From the NCBI RefSeq assembly GCF_003003265.1, contig NZ_PVTL01000005.1, positions 248,001 to 312,000 on the forward strand: a stretch of 64,000 nt of DNA, in the 5' to 3' direction. Source of the stretch: Glaciihabitans tibetensis (GTDB lineage Bacteria > Actinomycetota > Actinomycetes > Actinomycetales > Microbacteriaceae). The notes beneath the pieces were generated by a model. It ran no database searches, was not told where the DNA came from, and saw only the letters and a program-made list of their open reading frames with translations. Shown here in pieces: positions 51,833 to 60,966 of this stretch; position 1 is the stretch's first letter; each line of letters begins with the position of its first letter. The translations under genes were made by a program, and so were the position numbers.

Positions 51833-54800
51833 CTACTCGACCTCGGGCAGCGGAAGCTGCACGCGGAGCGTCTTTCCGCGGGCGACGTACATCCCGCGGC
51901 CCGGAGGAAACTCCGAGCGGTTCACGCGCGGCAACGCCGTCTTCAGGAGGATGTCGCCCTCGATCGGATCGGGCTGCAGGAGGAATCCGCGCCGCGCGTT
52001 CTTGATCTCGGCGAACAACGGCCAGGATGCGTTCCACGACGCCGTCTCACTCTCCGCGAGGAGGAAGTGGCCGCTGCGCTTGACCTGCTTCACCAGCGCG
52101 ACGATCGCGGCATCCGCCGGCGTCTGGAGAAAGTCGACCAGGTTCTCGATGACGATGACGATCCGGCCCTCGGTGTCGGGGTCAACAACTGACAGCGCCA
52201 GCTCCTTCGACAATTCGACCACTTCTTCGATGCTGGTTGCCGCCGTATCCCAGCCGAGCTGGTCAGCCAGGCCCGAGCGCGGATTTCCCATGTAGTACAT
52301 GCGGGCGTCCGGGTCGAACATGCGAAGCGACTGGGAGATCGCGCGCAGCGCGGTGCTCCGCCCGGACGCGGGCGGGCCGGACAGCATCAGCGTTCCGACC
52401 GGGTCGAAGCCGACGGGCCGCAGCGTCTCGTCGCTGACGCCGAGTGCCGGCCAGCCATCGATGGTGGTGGGCAGCTCGGTCGCCGAGTACTCCCGCGGCA
52501 GCGCACCGATGGGGGCGACGATCGGGTGACGCGCGGCGATGAGTTCCGCCGCGTAGTCGCGCACGGCGATTGCCTGTTCGGAGACGGATGTCGACGCACC
52601 CAGCACCCCGATCTGAGTTTCCAGGTCGTCGAAGATGGCGCGACCGGGGGCCGACTTTGAGCTGAGAATGTCGCTCGGTACATCGAGCTGGCCGTAGGCC
52701 ATGTCCTCGGACAGCCGCAGCACAACCCGGCGCTGCACGCTCGACGATACCGAGGAGGGCACGGCGCCTGGCCGGTCGGACGTGAAAGCGACGTGGATAC
52801 CCAGCTGGCGACCGTCGGAGAGGATGTCCTTGAACACGTCGTACCAGACGGCCCGGCCGCTGGTGGTTTCCCAGTCATCGCGGAACGAGGGGAAGCCATC
52901 GATGAGCAGGAGAATCCGGGTCTGGTCGGGCTTACCGGCCAGGATGCGGTAGTCGCTGACCGAGGAGGCGCTGGCCTCCGCAAAGCGTCTGGCGCGCTGT
53001 TCGAGCTCGGCCTTGAGGTAGCGGAACAGGCGCACGATGCGCTCACTGTCGTCACCGGTGATCACCGATCCCACGTTCGGGAGTGCCTCGATCATGCGCA
53101 GGCTGCCCGCGCCGAAGTCGAGCGCGTAGACCTCGACCGGCCCACCCAGGTGCGTGTCTGCTGCGGCGATGGCGAGGGTGCGCAGCACCACGCTCTTGCC
53201 CGACCCGCCCGTGCCGTAGATCGCGATGTGACCGTCGACGTCGGGGGAGAAGCCCACCGGCTGCTGTTGCTGCTGCGTGGGCACGTCAGCAACGCCGAAG
53301 ACGAGGGAACTGTCGGTTGCGGTGAGCAGCGGGGCGAGCGAACGCACGGGTGCAAGCTCGTCGAGCCACGGCCGACGGGGAGCGGGGATCCTGGCCACTT
53401 TCGCCGCACCCACGATCGAGGTGACCAGCTGCTGCTGGTCGGTCGGGCCGAGGTCGCGTTCCTCGTCGCCGGTCTCGTCGCGGGGGTGCTCCCAGACCGT
53501 CTCGCCACCGAAACGCAGCTCGGCGATGTCGATTTCCGACTGCTCGGGCTCGCGGGAAGTCCACCCGCCCGCGTAGCCGGACTGGAACTGCTGCAGGCGC
53601 CCGGGCCCGGTCTTCGCGATCCCGCGACCGGGGATGGAGGGATCGAAGTGGGCGGCATCCTTGATCCCCACGACGTCACTGCTGTCCGATTCATCCGCCA
53701 TTCGAAGCGCAACGCGCAGGTTCGTGTTCGCGCGCAGGTTGTCCTTGATGACGCCGGCCGGTCGTTGAGTGGCCATGATGAGGTGGATGCCGAGGGACCG
53801 CCCTCTCTGGGCGATGTCGACGACACCGTCGACGAACGTAGGAACATCGCTGACGAGAGCCGCGAATTCGTCGATGACGAGCACGAGGGCGGGTGGGCAC
53901 TCGGGGTCGCCGCGCTTCTCGAGCTCGATCAGGTCCTTGGCCTTTTTGCGGTTGAGCAGGTGCTCGCGGTACTGCAGTTCCGCGCGCAGGCTGGTGAGCG
54001 CGCGGCGCACCAGGTGGGTGCTGAGGTCGGTGACCAGGCCCACGCAGTGCGGCAGCGAGACGCAGTCGGCGAAGGCGGATCCGCCCTTGTAGTCGACGAA
54101 CAGGAAGGTGACGCGGTCGGGGCTGTACTCGGCGGCCATGCCGAGCACCCAGGCCTGGAGGAACTCACTCTTACCCGAGCCGGTGGTTCCCCCGACGAGC
54201 GCGTGCGGGCCCTGGGCCCGCAGGTCGAGGTGCATCGGGTCGACGCCGCCGGAGCCGACGATCGCCCGGAGCCCGGTGCCGCGGCGCGCCCGCGGCAGTA
54301 CACCGGGGGTGCGGTCGTGGATGGAGGTGTTCTGGCGCCAGCGGTCGATGACCGCGTCACTGGACTCCATCAGGTCGAGGCCGAGGAGCGTCACCGTCGA
54401 CACCATTCGCGGCAGGTCACTCGAGTCGGCGACCATCGCCCCGGCGTCGAGCACGGGCGCCATCCTGCGGGCGAACGCCATCGCGGTTGCGGAGTCCACG
54501 AGCTCGGTCTCGACGTCGGTGATCGACTCCCCGAGACGAACAAAGGAGACGCGGGCGCTCCCGGCATCGTCGCCGATTTCGAGATAGGTGCGGCAGACAG
54601 CGGGCAGCGTCGCGACGTTGCGCGCGATCCAGATCGGGTAGACACCGGCGTCGGCGCCCTGCTCCGCGAGCTGCACGAGCCTGGCGCGATCGACGGCGAC
54701 ATCGTCGGAGATCACCACCACGATTGCGGGGACCGGGGACTGGGTTCCATCGGTGGTGCTGCGTGTCCCCACGTCGCCCCCGCGCTCGAGCGCGGCCTTC

Positions 54801-56329
54801 TGCTGCTCCATCGCGCCACGGCGTGCCGCCCGCTGGTTTTTCAGCCTCTTCGCGATGACCTCTTCGAGGGCGGACAGCACCGACGCCGCCGAGGCCGGGC
54901 TGTCGGCCAGGTGGCCGCCGGCGATCGGGCTCTGCGGCGATGAGGTATGGGGCAGCCACTTGAGCCACTCGAGTTCGCGTGACCAGGTCGGTGTGACCAG
55001 CGAGGCGACCGCAAGCTCCGCGGGCGAGTGCAGCGCGGTCAGCTGCACCAGCAGCGAGTTGACCGATCCGACGGTGGCCGAGGAGGTTCCCGCGATGCCG
55101 AGCGCGCCCGAGTCATACAGGTTGTCGATGAGGGGAACGCCCGGAACCGTGGCGTGCACCTCCCGCACCTTGTCGAGGCGCTCCTGGAACTCGGGCAGCA
55201 TTTCGCCGCGCTTGACCGCCTCGATGGTGCTGCGCGAACGCATCGTGCCGATGCCGAGGCGCACGTTGAGAAAGGACCAGTGTTCTGGGCGCCTGGTCCA
55301 CAGCAGCGGGCCGCGGTTCATCGCCATGTCGAGGGCTTCCGCGGTGGACGGCGACTCGCTGAGGCGGGTGGCCTGTTCGACCAGTCGTTCCTCGGCCATC
55401 TGGGCGTCGAGAGCGACCAGCCGCTTCTCGAAGCGGCCGACGGCGGTCGTCAGGTGACGGGAGTCGCGCGAGCGCGTCATAAAGAAGTTGCCGATGAGCA
55501 TCATGGGCGACATCAGCACAAACAGCAGGGCGGCCGGACGCGCGAAGATGATCCACATCGCCAGGCCCATAAAGACCGGCGCCACCATGGCGAGCCACGG
55601 GAACGGGCTGGTTTCCTTCTCCACCGGAACGTCCGGGGCGCCAAAGACCTCGCCGGCGTAGCGAGCCTCGACCCGTGGAGAGCGGTTGAACGGCACCGGA
55701 CCGCGGGTGTCCGCCAGGTCTTTCGCCGCGGCATCCTCCACCACGGAGATGAGCAGGCTGGTGTCGCCGATCATGATCGTTTCGCTCTGTTCGACGCGCA
55801 GGCGGGCAACGAGCCCGCCGTCGACCACCACGCCGTTCGCCGACCCGAGGTCGATGACCTCGACGATCTCACCGACTTCGAGGCGCACGTGTCGTTTGGA
55901 GATCAGCCGGTCGGTGAGGGAGATGTCGCAGGCCACACCTCGGCCGACCACCGCGGTTCCGCGGGGCAGCGGAAACGTCTTGCCCTCGTCCGGGCCGGAC
56001 AGCACCGTCAGCGTGGCAAGAGTCGGGGTGTCCCCGGCTTCCTCCGGGCGGTAGTACGCGCTGGCGTCTGCGAGGGCGACGCTCGCGCCGGAGCCGACGC
56101 GCACTTCTCCGATCGGCGCGTCGGGGCGCAGCAGCAGCCAGTCGGTTTCGCCGGGGGCCGCGGTGCGCAGGGTGAGCGCGCGCTCGTCGGGCACCGAGCT
56201 CAGGCCCGACCGGGGGTCGACGCGAGCGATGGTTGCCGCGACGTCCGAGATGGTCGCTGCGGCGTCCGTGGTGATCACGATGTCGTCGTATTTGCCGCTC
56301 GAACGAGCAAGCGTGACTTTCAAGCGCAT
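51833..56329 (-). CDS. EssC/EccC-like FHA-FtsK/SpoIIIE secretion ATPase
   Basis: A 1498-residue motor. The N-terminus (1-95) resembles a ubiquitin-like fold, followed by an FHA domain (about 100-195; GRGVACDISLTDRLISKRH, DLGSANGVVV) and two helices (about 240-283). Three FtsK-type ATPase modules follow. The first has Walker A GTTGSGKSEF near 711 and Walker B LVIDEFAAL near 815; the second GTGGSGKSVV near 1037 with LLLIDGF; the third is degenerate, GPPASGRST near 1317 with IVIVIENL. One FHA plus fused helices and three modules is closer to firmicute EssC (T7SSb) than to mycobacterial split EccCa/Cb. It would drive export of the adjacent WXG100 proteins. Confidence 0.9.
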   Translation of the reverse strand: MRLKVTLARSSGKYDDIVITTDAAATISDVAATIARVDPRSGLSSVPDERALTLRTAAPGETDWLLLRPDAPIGEVRVGSGASVALADASAYYRPEEAGDTPTLATLTVLSGPDEGKTFPLPRGTAVVGRGVACDISLTDRLISKRHVRLEVGEIVEVIDLGSANGVVVDGGLVARLRVEQSETIMIGDTSLLISVVEDAAAKDLADTRGPVPFNRSPRVEARYAGEVFGAPDVPVEKETSPFPWLAMVAPVFMGLAMWIIFARPAALLFVLMSPMMLIGNFFMTRSRDSRHLTTAVGRFEKRLVALDAQMAEERLVEQATRLSESPSTAEALDMAMNRGPLLWTRRPEHWSFLNVRLGIGTMRSRSTIEAVKRGEMLPEFQERLDKVREVHATVPGVPLIDNLYDSGALGIAGTSSATVGSVNSLLVQLTALHSPAELAVASLVTPTWSRELEWLKWLPHTSSPQSPIAGGHLADSPASAASVLSALEEVIAKRLKNQRAARRGAMEQQKAALERGGDVGTRSTTDGTQSPVPAIVVVISDDVAVDRARLVQLAEQGADAGVYPIWIARNVATLPAVCRTYLEIGDDAGSARVSFVRLGESITDVETELVDSATAMAFARRMAPVLDAGAMVADSSDLPRMVSTVTLLGLDLMESSDAVIDRWRQNTSIHDRTPGVLPRARRGTGLRAIVGSGGVDPMHLDLRAQGPHALVGGTTGSGKSEFLQAWVLGMAAEYSPDRVTFLFVDYKGGSAFADCVSLPHCVGLVTDLSTHLVRRALTSLRAELQYREHLLNRKKAKDLIELEKRGDPECPPALVLVIDEFAALVSDVPTFVDGVVDIAQRGRSLGIHLIMATQRPAGVIKDNLRANTNLRVALRMADESDSSDVVGIKDAAHFDPSIPGRGIAKTGPGRLQQFQSGYAGGWTSREPEQSEIDIAELRFGGETVWEHPRDETGDEERDLGPTDQQQLVTSIVGAAKVARIPAPRRPWLDELAPVRSLAPLLTATDSSLVFGVADVPTQQQQQPVGFSPDVDGHIAIYGTGGSGKSVVLRTLAIAAADTHLGGPVEVYALDFGAGSLRMIEALPNVGSVITGDDSERIVRLFRYLKAELEQRARRFAEASASSVSDYRILAGKPDQTRILLLIDGFPSFRDDWETTSGRAVWYDVFKDILSDGRQLGIHVAFTSDRPGAVPSSVSSSVQRRVVLRLSEDMAYGQLDVPSDILSSKSAPGRAIFDDLETQIGVLGASTSVSEQAIAVRDYAAELIAARHPIVAPIGALPREYSATELPTTIDGWPALGVSDETLRPVGFDPVGTLMLSGPPASGRSTALRAISQSLRMFDPDARMYYMGNPRSGLADQLGWDTAATSIEEVVELSKELALSVVDPDTEGRIVIVIENLVDFLQTPADAAIVALVKQVKRSGHFLLAESETASWNASWPLFAEIKNARRGFLLQPDPIEGDILLKTALPRVNRSEFPPGRGMYVARGKTLRVQLPLPEVE

Positions 56330-56432
56330 AGCGCCCCCCTAAGAGCCAGTCCCCGCACGGGGTTCACGCCCGCGCGGGTCAACCCTACCCACCGATTGCG
56401 AGGCTCCCTCGCTAAAGCGTGCGAGCGGCCGG

Positions 56433-58802
56433 TTACTGGCCGATGACGGCGCCGAACCGGTCGCTCATCGGGGAGCGGTGGGTGGAGCGCAGCTCATCGA
56501 GTCCGATCGTGAAGAGGTCTTGCACCTCCAGGACGGGCGCCGCGGCATCCGTCACGCCAATGCGCAGCACGGGATACCCGCGGCCCTCGCAGAGGCCCTG
56601 GAACTTGACGTCGTCTTCGCGGGGCACCGACACGATAACGCGACCGCTGGATTCGCTGAAGAGTGCCGTTGCGGCATCCACCCCATCACGTTCCATGATC
56701 TCGGTCAGCCAGACGCGCGCGCCCACTCCGAAACGCATGGTCGACTCGGCGAGTGCCTGCGCGAGGCCGCCGTCGGCGAGGTCGTGGGCGCTGCCGATGA
56801 GGCTCTGCTCGCTGCCGGCGGCGATGAGCGAGGCGAGGCGCATTTCGGCGTCGAGGTCGACCGCCGGCGGGCGTCCGCCGAGGTGCTGGTGGATGACTCC
56901 CGCCCAAGCCGAGCCGTCGAGCTCGAGTGCCGTGGTGCCGAGCAGGTAGATGTTGTCGCCCTCGTCCTGCCAGCCCGACGGGATGCGCTTGGCGACGTCG
57001 TTCATCACGCCGAGGACCGCGATAACCGGGGTCGGGTGAATGGGCACGTCGCCGGTCTGGTTGTAGAAGGACACGTTGCCGCCCGTGACGGGAATCTCCA
57101 TCGCGAGGCATCCATCAGAGACGGCCTCGACGGTCTTGGAGAACTGCCACATGACTTCGGGGTTCTCGGGGGAGCCGAAGTTGAGGCAGTCGGAGACCGC
57201 GACGGGGGTGGCTCCGGTGACGGCGACGTTGCGGTACGCCTCGGCGAGGGCCAGCTGCGCCCCGACGTAGGGGTCGAGCTGGCAGTAGCGGCCGTTCGCG
57301 TCAGTGGCGACGGCGAACCCGAGGCCGCTCTCCTCGTCGACGCGCACCATTCCGCCGTCGTCGGGGAAGCTCAGGGCGGTGTTGCCCAGCACGTAGGTGT
57401 CGTACTGGTTGGTGATCCAGCTCTTGTCCGACAGGTTCGCGCTGCCGAGCAGCTGCAGCATCTGGGCGCGGAGCGCGGGGCCTGCGGTAGGGCGCTCGAA
57501 CTTGGTGGCGGAGTCGGCCTGCAGGGCGTCGATCCAGGTCGGGTAGGAAACCGGGCGGTCGTACACGGGGCCGTCGACGGCGACCGTGCGGGGAAGAACG
57601 TTGACGATTTCCTCGCCGTGCCAGTTGATGATGAGGCGGCCGGTGTCGGTGACCTCGCCGAGCACGCTGGTCTCGACCTCCCACTTGTCGACCACCGCGA
57701 GGAAGCCCTCGAGTTTCTCCGGGGTGACGATCGCCATCATGCGTTCCTGGCTCTCGGACATCAGGATCTCTTCTGCGGTGAGGCTGGGGTCGCGCAGCAG
57801 CACCTTCTCGAGCTCGATGAACATGCCACCGTCACCATTGGAGGCCAGCTCGCTGGTGGCGCAGCTGATGCCCGCGGCGCCGAGGTCCTGGATTCCCTCA
57901 ACGAGGTCCTGCGCGAAGAGCTCGAGGCAGCACTCGATGAGCACCTTCTCGGCGAAGGGGTCGCCGACCTGCACAGCGGGACGCTTGGTCGGTCCGCCTT
58001 CGCTGAATGAATCTGACGCAAGAATGGATGCCCCGCCGATACCGTCGCCGCCGGTGCGAGCACCGAACAGCACGACCTTGTTGCCGACGCCCCGGGCGTT
58101 GGCCAGGTGCAGGTCTTCGTGGCGGAGCACGCCGACGGCGAGGGCATTGACCAGCGGGTTGGCCTGGTACACCGCGTCGAAGTAGGTCTCGCCGCCGATG
58201 TTCGGAAGCCCGAGGCAGTTGGCGTAGAAGCTGATGCCGCTCGTGACGCCGTGCACGACGCGCGCGGTGTCTGGGTGGTCGATGTCGCCGAAGCGCAGCG
58301 CGTCCATCACCGCGACCGGTCGGGCGCCCATCGAGATGATGTCGCGCACGATGCCGCCAACGCCAGTGGCCGCACCCTGGTAGGGCTCGATGTACGAGGG
58401 GTGGTTATGGCTCTCGATCTTGAACGTGACGGCCCAGCCCTCGCCGACATCCACCACACCGGCATTTTCGCCCATGCCGACCATGAGGTTTTTGCGCATC
58501 TTCTCGGTCGTCTTCGTACCGAACTGGCGCAGGTAGTTCTTGGAGCTCTTGTAGGAGCAGTGCTCACTCCACATCACGGAGTACATGGCGAGCTCACCGC
58601 TGGTAGGGCGGCGCCCGAGGATCTCGCGGATGCTGGCGTACTCGTCGCTCTTGAGCCCGAGCGCGCCGTAGGGCTGTTCCTTGTCCGGTGTCGCTGCCGC
58701 GTTCTCGACCGTGTCGGGCACGGCGGTGGTGGGTGCGGCGATGATCGTCGCGGCGGTGCTGGGCTGCGCGGTGGTGGGGGACGATTCTGTGGGATTGCTC
58801 AC
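56433..58802 (-). CDS. purL: Phosphoribosylformylglycinamidine synthase subunit PurL
   Basis: A 789-residue small-type PurL, which needs PurS and PurQ partners. After a 45-residue low-complexity leader the domain begins [17 protein letters not shown], then [18 protein letters not shown] with the active-site His, [25 protein letters not shown], and the second half with GDCLNFG-like [17 protein letters not shown]. It converts FGAR to FGAM with ATP and glutamine-derived ammonia in purine synthesis. GTG at 58802 with AGGAG upstream. It is transcribed toward the secretion cluster but separated from it by 103 bp, probably an independent unit. Confidence 0.95.
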   Translation of the reverse strand: MSNPTESSPTTAQPSTAATIIAAPTTAVPDTVENAAATPDKEQPYGALGLKSDEYASIREILGRRPTSGELAMYSVMWSEHCSYKSSKNYLRQFGTKTTEKMRKNLMVGMGENAGVVDVGEGWAVTFKIESHNHPSYIEPYQGAATGVGGIVRDIISMGARPVAVMDALRFGDIDHPDTARVVHGVTSGISFYANCLGLPNIGGETYFDAVYQANPLVNALAVGVLRHEDLHLANARGVGNKVVLFGARTGGDGIGGASILASDSFSEGGPTKRPAVQVGDPFAEKVLIECCLELFAQDLVEGIQDLGAAGISCATSELASNGDGGMFIELEKVLLRDPSLTAEEILMSESQERMMAIVTPEKLEGFLAVVDKWEVETSVLGEVTDTGRLIINWHGEEIVNVLPRTVAVDGPVYDRPVSYPTWIDALQADSATKFERPTAGPALRAQMLQLLGSANLSDKSWITNQYDTYVLGNTALSFPDDGGMVRVDEESGLGFAVATDANGRYCQLDPYVGAQLALAEAYRNVAVTGATPVAVSDCLNFGSPENPEVMWQFSKTVEAVSDGCLAMEIPVTGGNVSFYNQTGDVPIHPTPVIAVLGVMNDVAKRIPSGWQDEGDNIYLLGTTALELDGSAWAGVIHQHLGGRPPAVDLDAEMRLASLIAAGSEQSLIGSAHDLADGGLAQALAESTMRFGVGARVWLTEIMERDGVDAATALFSESSGRVIVSVPREDDVKFQGLCEGRGYPVLRIGVTDAAAPVLEVQDLFTIGLDELRSTHRSPMSDRFGAVIGQ

Positions 58803-58904
58803 GAGGGCGAAGGCTCCTGGATCGGGGGCGTACCGGAAGTGGCAATTCTACGCGGGTACGTTTCGGGGCGGCTTGCCTGCTGTGGTTGAGCGTGGTTGCC
58901 CCGG

Positions 58905-59162
58905 TCAGTCCCCTCCGCCTCCGCCTCCGCCATCGCCGCCTCCTCCGTCGCCCCAGCCGCCGTGGCTTCCGCCATCGCCGCCGCCGCCCCCGCCCCAAAA
59001 GCCGCTGCTCGCCCCGCCATTGCTGCCCGCCCCGCCATTGCGGCCCCTACTTTCGCTTCCGCGTGTGGGCGAGTCCGTGCTGCGGCGCCTCACCAGCGCG
59101 ACAACCGCACTGATGAGAAGTAGCGCGAGTATTGCGACGATGAGGTACGCGCCGGCATCCAT
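58905..59162 (-). CDS. Small glycine-rich membrane protein
   Basis: An 85-residue protein with one N-terminal helix (about 5-24, AYLIVAILALLLISAVVALV), a short basic Ser/Arg stretch and a C-terminal half made almost wholly of Gly with Trp, Ser, Asp and His (GFWGGGGGG, GSHGGWGDGGG). Such tails occur in small actinobacterial membrane proteins of unknown role. Composition makes coding status less certain, but the helix and the ATG preceded by AAAGAGA support it. It lies 100 bp upstream of purL. Confidence 0.55.
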   Translation of the reverse strand: MDAGAYLIVAILALLLISAVVALVRRRSTDSPTRGSESRGRNGGAGSNGGASSGFWGGGGGGDGGSHGGWGDGGGGDGGGGGGGD

Positions 59163-59249
59163 GGATTCTCTTTCGCTCGGGGCTCCAGCCTAGAGATGGC
59201 GGCTCGGGGAGGGAAGATTTCCTCACCGGCGGCGGCGGCGGGGGTGCAC

Positions 59250-59705
59250 CTACTTTCCGGGCGGACCGACCATCAGCAGCACGGCCATGATGACCGCGAG
59301 AGCGACCACAAGGATGACGGCTGCGGTCACAGGGCGCCTCACGAGCCAGCGCACGATGCGGGCGGGCACGGTGTGGTCGGCCCGGGCCGCGGTCGCCTCA
59401 CGCTTCCACGAGCCGTCGAGCTTGCCCGTCTTGGTGGCCCACATCTCGAACGGGAGCGACAGGTACGGAAGCACCGCACTCGCTGCGGCCAGCGCGAGCA
59501 ATCCGATGCTCCACCGCTGGTTGATGCCGACGAGCGCGACAGTGAGGACGTATGCGATCGCCACCAGCCCGTGCGCGGAGCCGCCAATGGTGACCCCGAG
59601 GCCCCCGAGGTCGAGCACGTATTTGCCGATCATGCCCGCAATCAGCAGGGTCCAGGTCACCGCTTCGGCGATCGCGACGGTGCAGAAGAGCTGGCGAGGT
59701 GACAC
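59250..59705 (-). CDS. DUF3817 family integral membrane protein
   Basis: A 151-residue protein of four hydrophobic segments. Conserved DUF3817 blocks are FCTVAIAEAVTWTLLIAGM, GGSAHGLVAIAYVL and SLPFEMWA, with the Glu and His inside helices. The start is the GTG at 59705, preceded by GGAGG four to five bases upstream, a near-perfect site; the frame also runs upstream without support. Family function is unknown. An extra C-terminal helix (VTAAVILVVALAVIMAVLLMV) follows the common core. Divergent, across 511 bp, from the nad operon. Confidence 0.87.
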   Translation of the reverse strand: MSPRQLFCTVAIAEAVTWTLLIAGMIGKYVLDLGGLGVTIGGSAHGLVAIAYVLTVALVGINQRWSIGLLALAAASAVLPYLSLPFEMWATKTGKLDGSWKREATAARADHTVPARIVRWLVRRPVTAAVILVVALAVIMAVLLMVGPPGK

Positions 59706-59853
59706 GGGTCCTCCGGTGGGGCGGGCGAGCGGATGTCGGGTGGGCGACGAGCGGTAGGGTGCACGCCAGGCAGGCGAACACGGGAGCGCGCGGTCGACAA
59801 CTACGCGCGCAGCGAGCCTATCGACGGCTATCTGGGAGATGTTCGGGGCAGTC

Positions 59854-59977
59854 GCGCGCCGAAAGGCCACTTTGCGATTTGGTTGCGCGCCGAGAGGCCA
59901 CTTGCCGATTTTTGGGCGCGCCGACCGGGCAGTCGCCGACTCTGGGCCGCGCCGACCGGGCAGTTGCGGCGCAATTT
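59854..59977. repeat. Four 31 bp noncoding tandem repeats
   Basis: Units begin at 59854, 59885, 59916 and 59947, each with GCGCGCCGA (CCGCGCCGA in the last). The first two share AGGCCACTT and the last two CCGGGCAGT at the same place; each then has TGCGATTTGG or a variant. The 31 bp period excludes a repeated peptide. They sit in the gene-free interval 59706-60216 between DUF3817 and the nad operon. No supported gene lies there; apart from this array and the nad control site I see nothing else in it. Confidence 0.8.
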
Positions 59978-60131
59978 TCGCCAGAAACCGTCGATTGGCG
60001 CCCGGTCGATGGGGCCGTGCGTTCGGGAATGTCGACTTCTGTCCGATGGGCGAGGGTGCCGCCTCGACGGCGTTCCGGATCCTGCGGGATGTTGTGACGA
60101 ACGCGACTCGCGCTTTTGGTCAGAATGACTC

Positions 60132-60171
60132 TAAGATGGGTTATCACTAAGAGTCACAGTGACCTTTAGTG
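60132..60171 (+). promoter_or_regulatory. nad operon control region: -10 and NrtR-type palindrome
   Basis: TAAGAT at 60132-60137 is a plausible -10. Just after it lies a 27 bp near-palindrome (60145-60171): CACTAA, gag, TCAC, a, GTGA, cct, TTAGTG, symmetric except for two pairs of bases. A repressor here would cover the transcription start. As NrtR-type proteins commonly control their own nad operons, this is the likely operator. No good -35 is visible. Confidence 0.65.
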
Positions 60172-60216
60172 GCTGCCGCGAGCGGCAACTGAGGCGGAGA
60201 AGTGGAGGGTGCGCGG

Positions 60217-60966
60217 ATGACTACTTCGCTTGCCGTGTCGACGGTGATCTTCGCGCTGCGGCCGTCCGAGACATCCGATCTAAAAACGGTTTGGATTCCC
60301 CTGGTGCGGCGCATCCGCGACCCCTACGTGGGCAAGTGGGCGCTGCCGGGCGGGCCGCTGCTGAGTGAGGAAGACCTCGCGTCCGCGGCCGCGCGCAACC
60401 TGGGTGAGACGACCGGGCTCGACCCGCAATACCTCGAGCAGCTGTATGCCTTCGGCGGGCTGAACCGGTCGCCGGGCGAGCGGGTGGTGTCCATTGTGTA
60501 TTGGGCGCTCGTGCGGTCCGAGGAAGCGGCGCGGGCGAGCGAGGGCGAGAACGTGCGCTGGTTTGCCGCAGACTCGCTTCCGCCGCTGGCGTTCGACCAC
60601 AATCTCATCGTCGAGTACGCGCTGTGGCGCCTCCGCAACAAGATGGAGTACAGCCGCATCGCCCACGCCTTCGTGGGGGAGACCTTCACGCTCGCCCAGT
60701 TGCGCGAGGTGCACGAAGCGGTGCTCGGGCGGGCACTCGACCCGGCGAACTTCCGCCGCACGATCGAGGCGTCGCAGAGTGTCGTTGCGACCGAGCAACG
60801 CCTCAGTGGAACCAAGTATCGGCCGCCCCGCCTGTACCGCTACAACGACGCGATCGACCTCGCCGACCAGGGGCCGCTGGGTCCGGCATACCGGTCATCC
60901 CGTGCCCCGAGCCCGCAGCAAATTACCCCCAACCCCCACCCGCAAGAAAGAAGCACCCGGCAATGA
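60217..60966 (+). CDS. nrtR: NrtR-type Nudix-related regulator of NAD synthesis
   Basis: A 249-residue protein. A Nudix-like domain (about 1-140) is followed by a winged-helix part (about 145-225; YSRIAHAFVGETFTLAQLREVHEAVLG, NFRRTIEASQSVV), the NrtR layout. The Nudix box is degenerate: after GGPLLSEEDL the helix reads RNLGETTG where active enzymes have REUxEE, so it probably binds ADP-ribose or a related nucleotide without hydrolysing it. GGAGGGT precedes the ATG at 60217. Its stop overlaps the nadA start (ATGA), making it the first gene of the operon and, by analogy, its repressor. Confidence 0.88.
   Translation: MTTSLAVSTVIFALRPSETSDLKTVWIPLVRRIRDPYVGKWALPGGPLLSEEDLASAAARNLGETTGLDPQYLEQLYAFGGLNRSPGERVVSIVYWALVRSEEAARASEGENVRWFAADSLPPLAFDHNLIVEYALWRLRNKMEYSRIAHAFVGETFTLAQLREVHEAVLGRALDPANFRRTIEASQSVVATEQRLSGTKYRPPRLYRYNDAIDLADQGPLGPAYRSSRAPSPQQITPNPHPQERSTRQ

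Noticed and set aside
52793..54943. A 716-codon plus-strand frame opposite the EssC-like ATPase
   Set aside because: Antisense to Walker motifs and other conserved blocks of the ATPase; no domain of its own.
59733..60150. Plus- and minus-strand open frames over the 31 bp repeats
   Set aside because: The period is not a multiple of three, translations lack any domain, and different frames are equally open.
60501..60962. N-terminal extension of nadA across nrtR
   Set aside because: It overlaps the regulator in another frame, has no ribosome site, and the ATGA overlap at 60963 is a typical coupled start.
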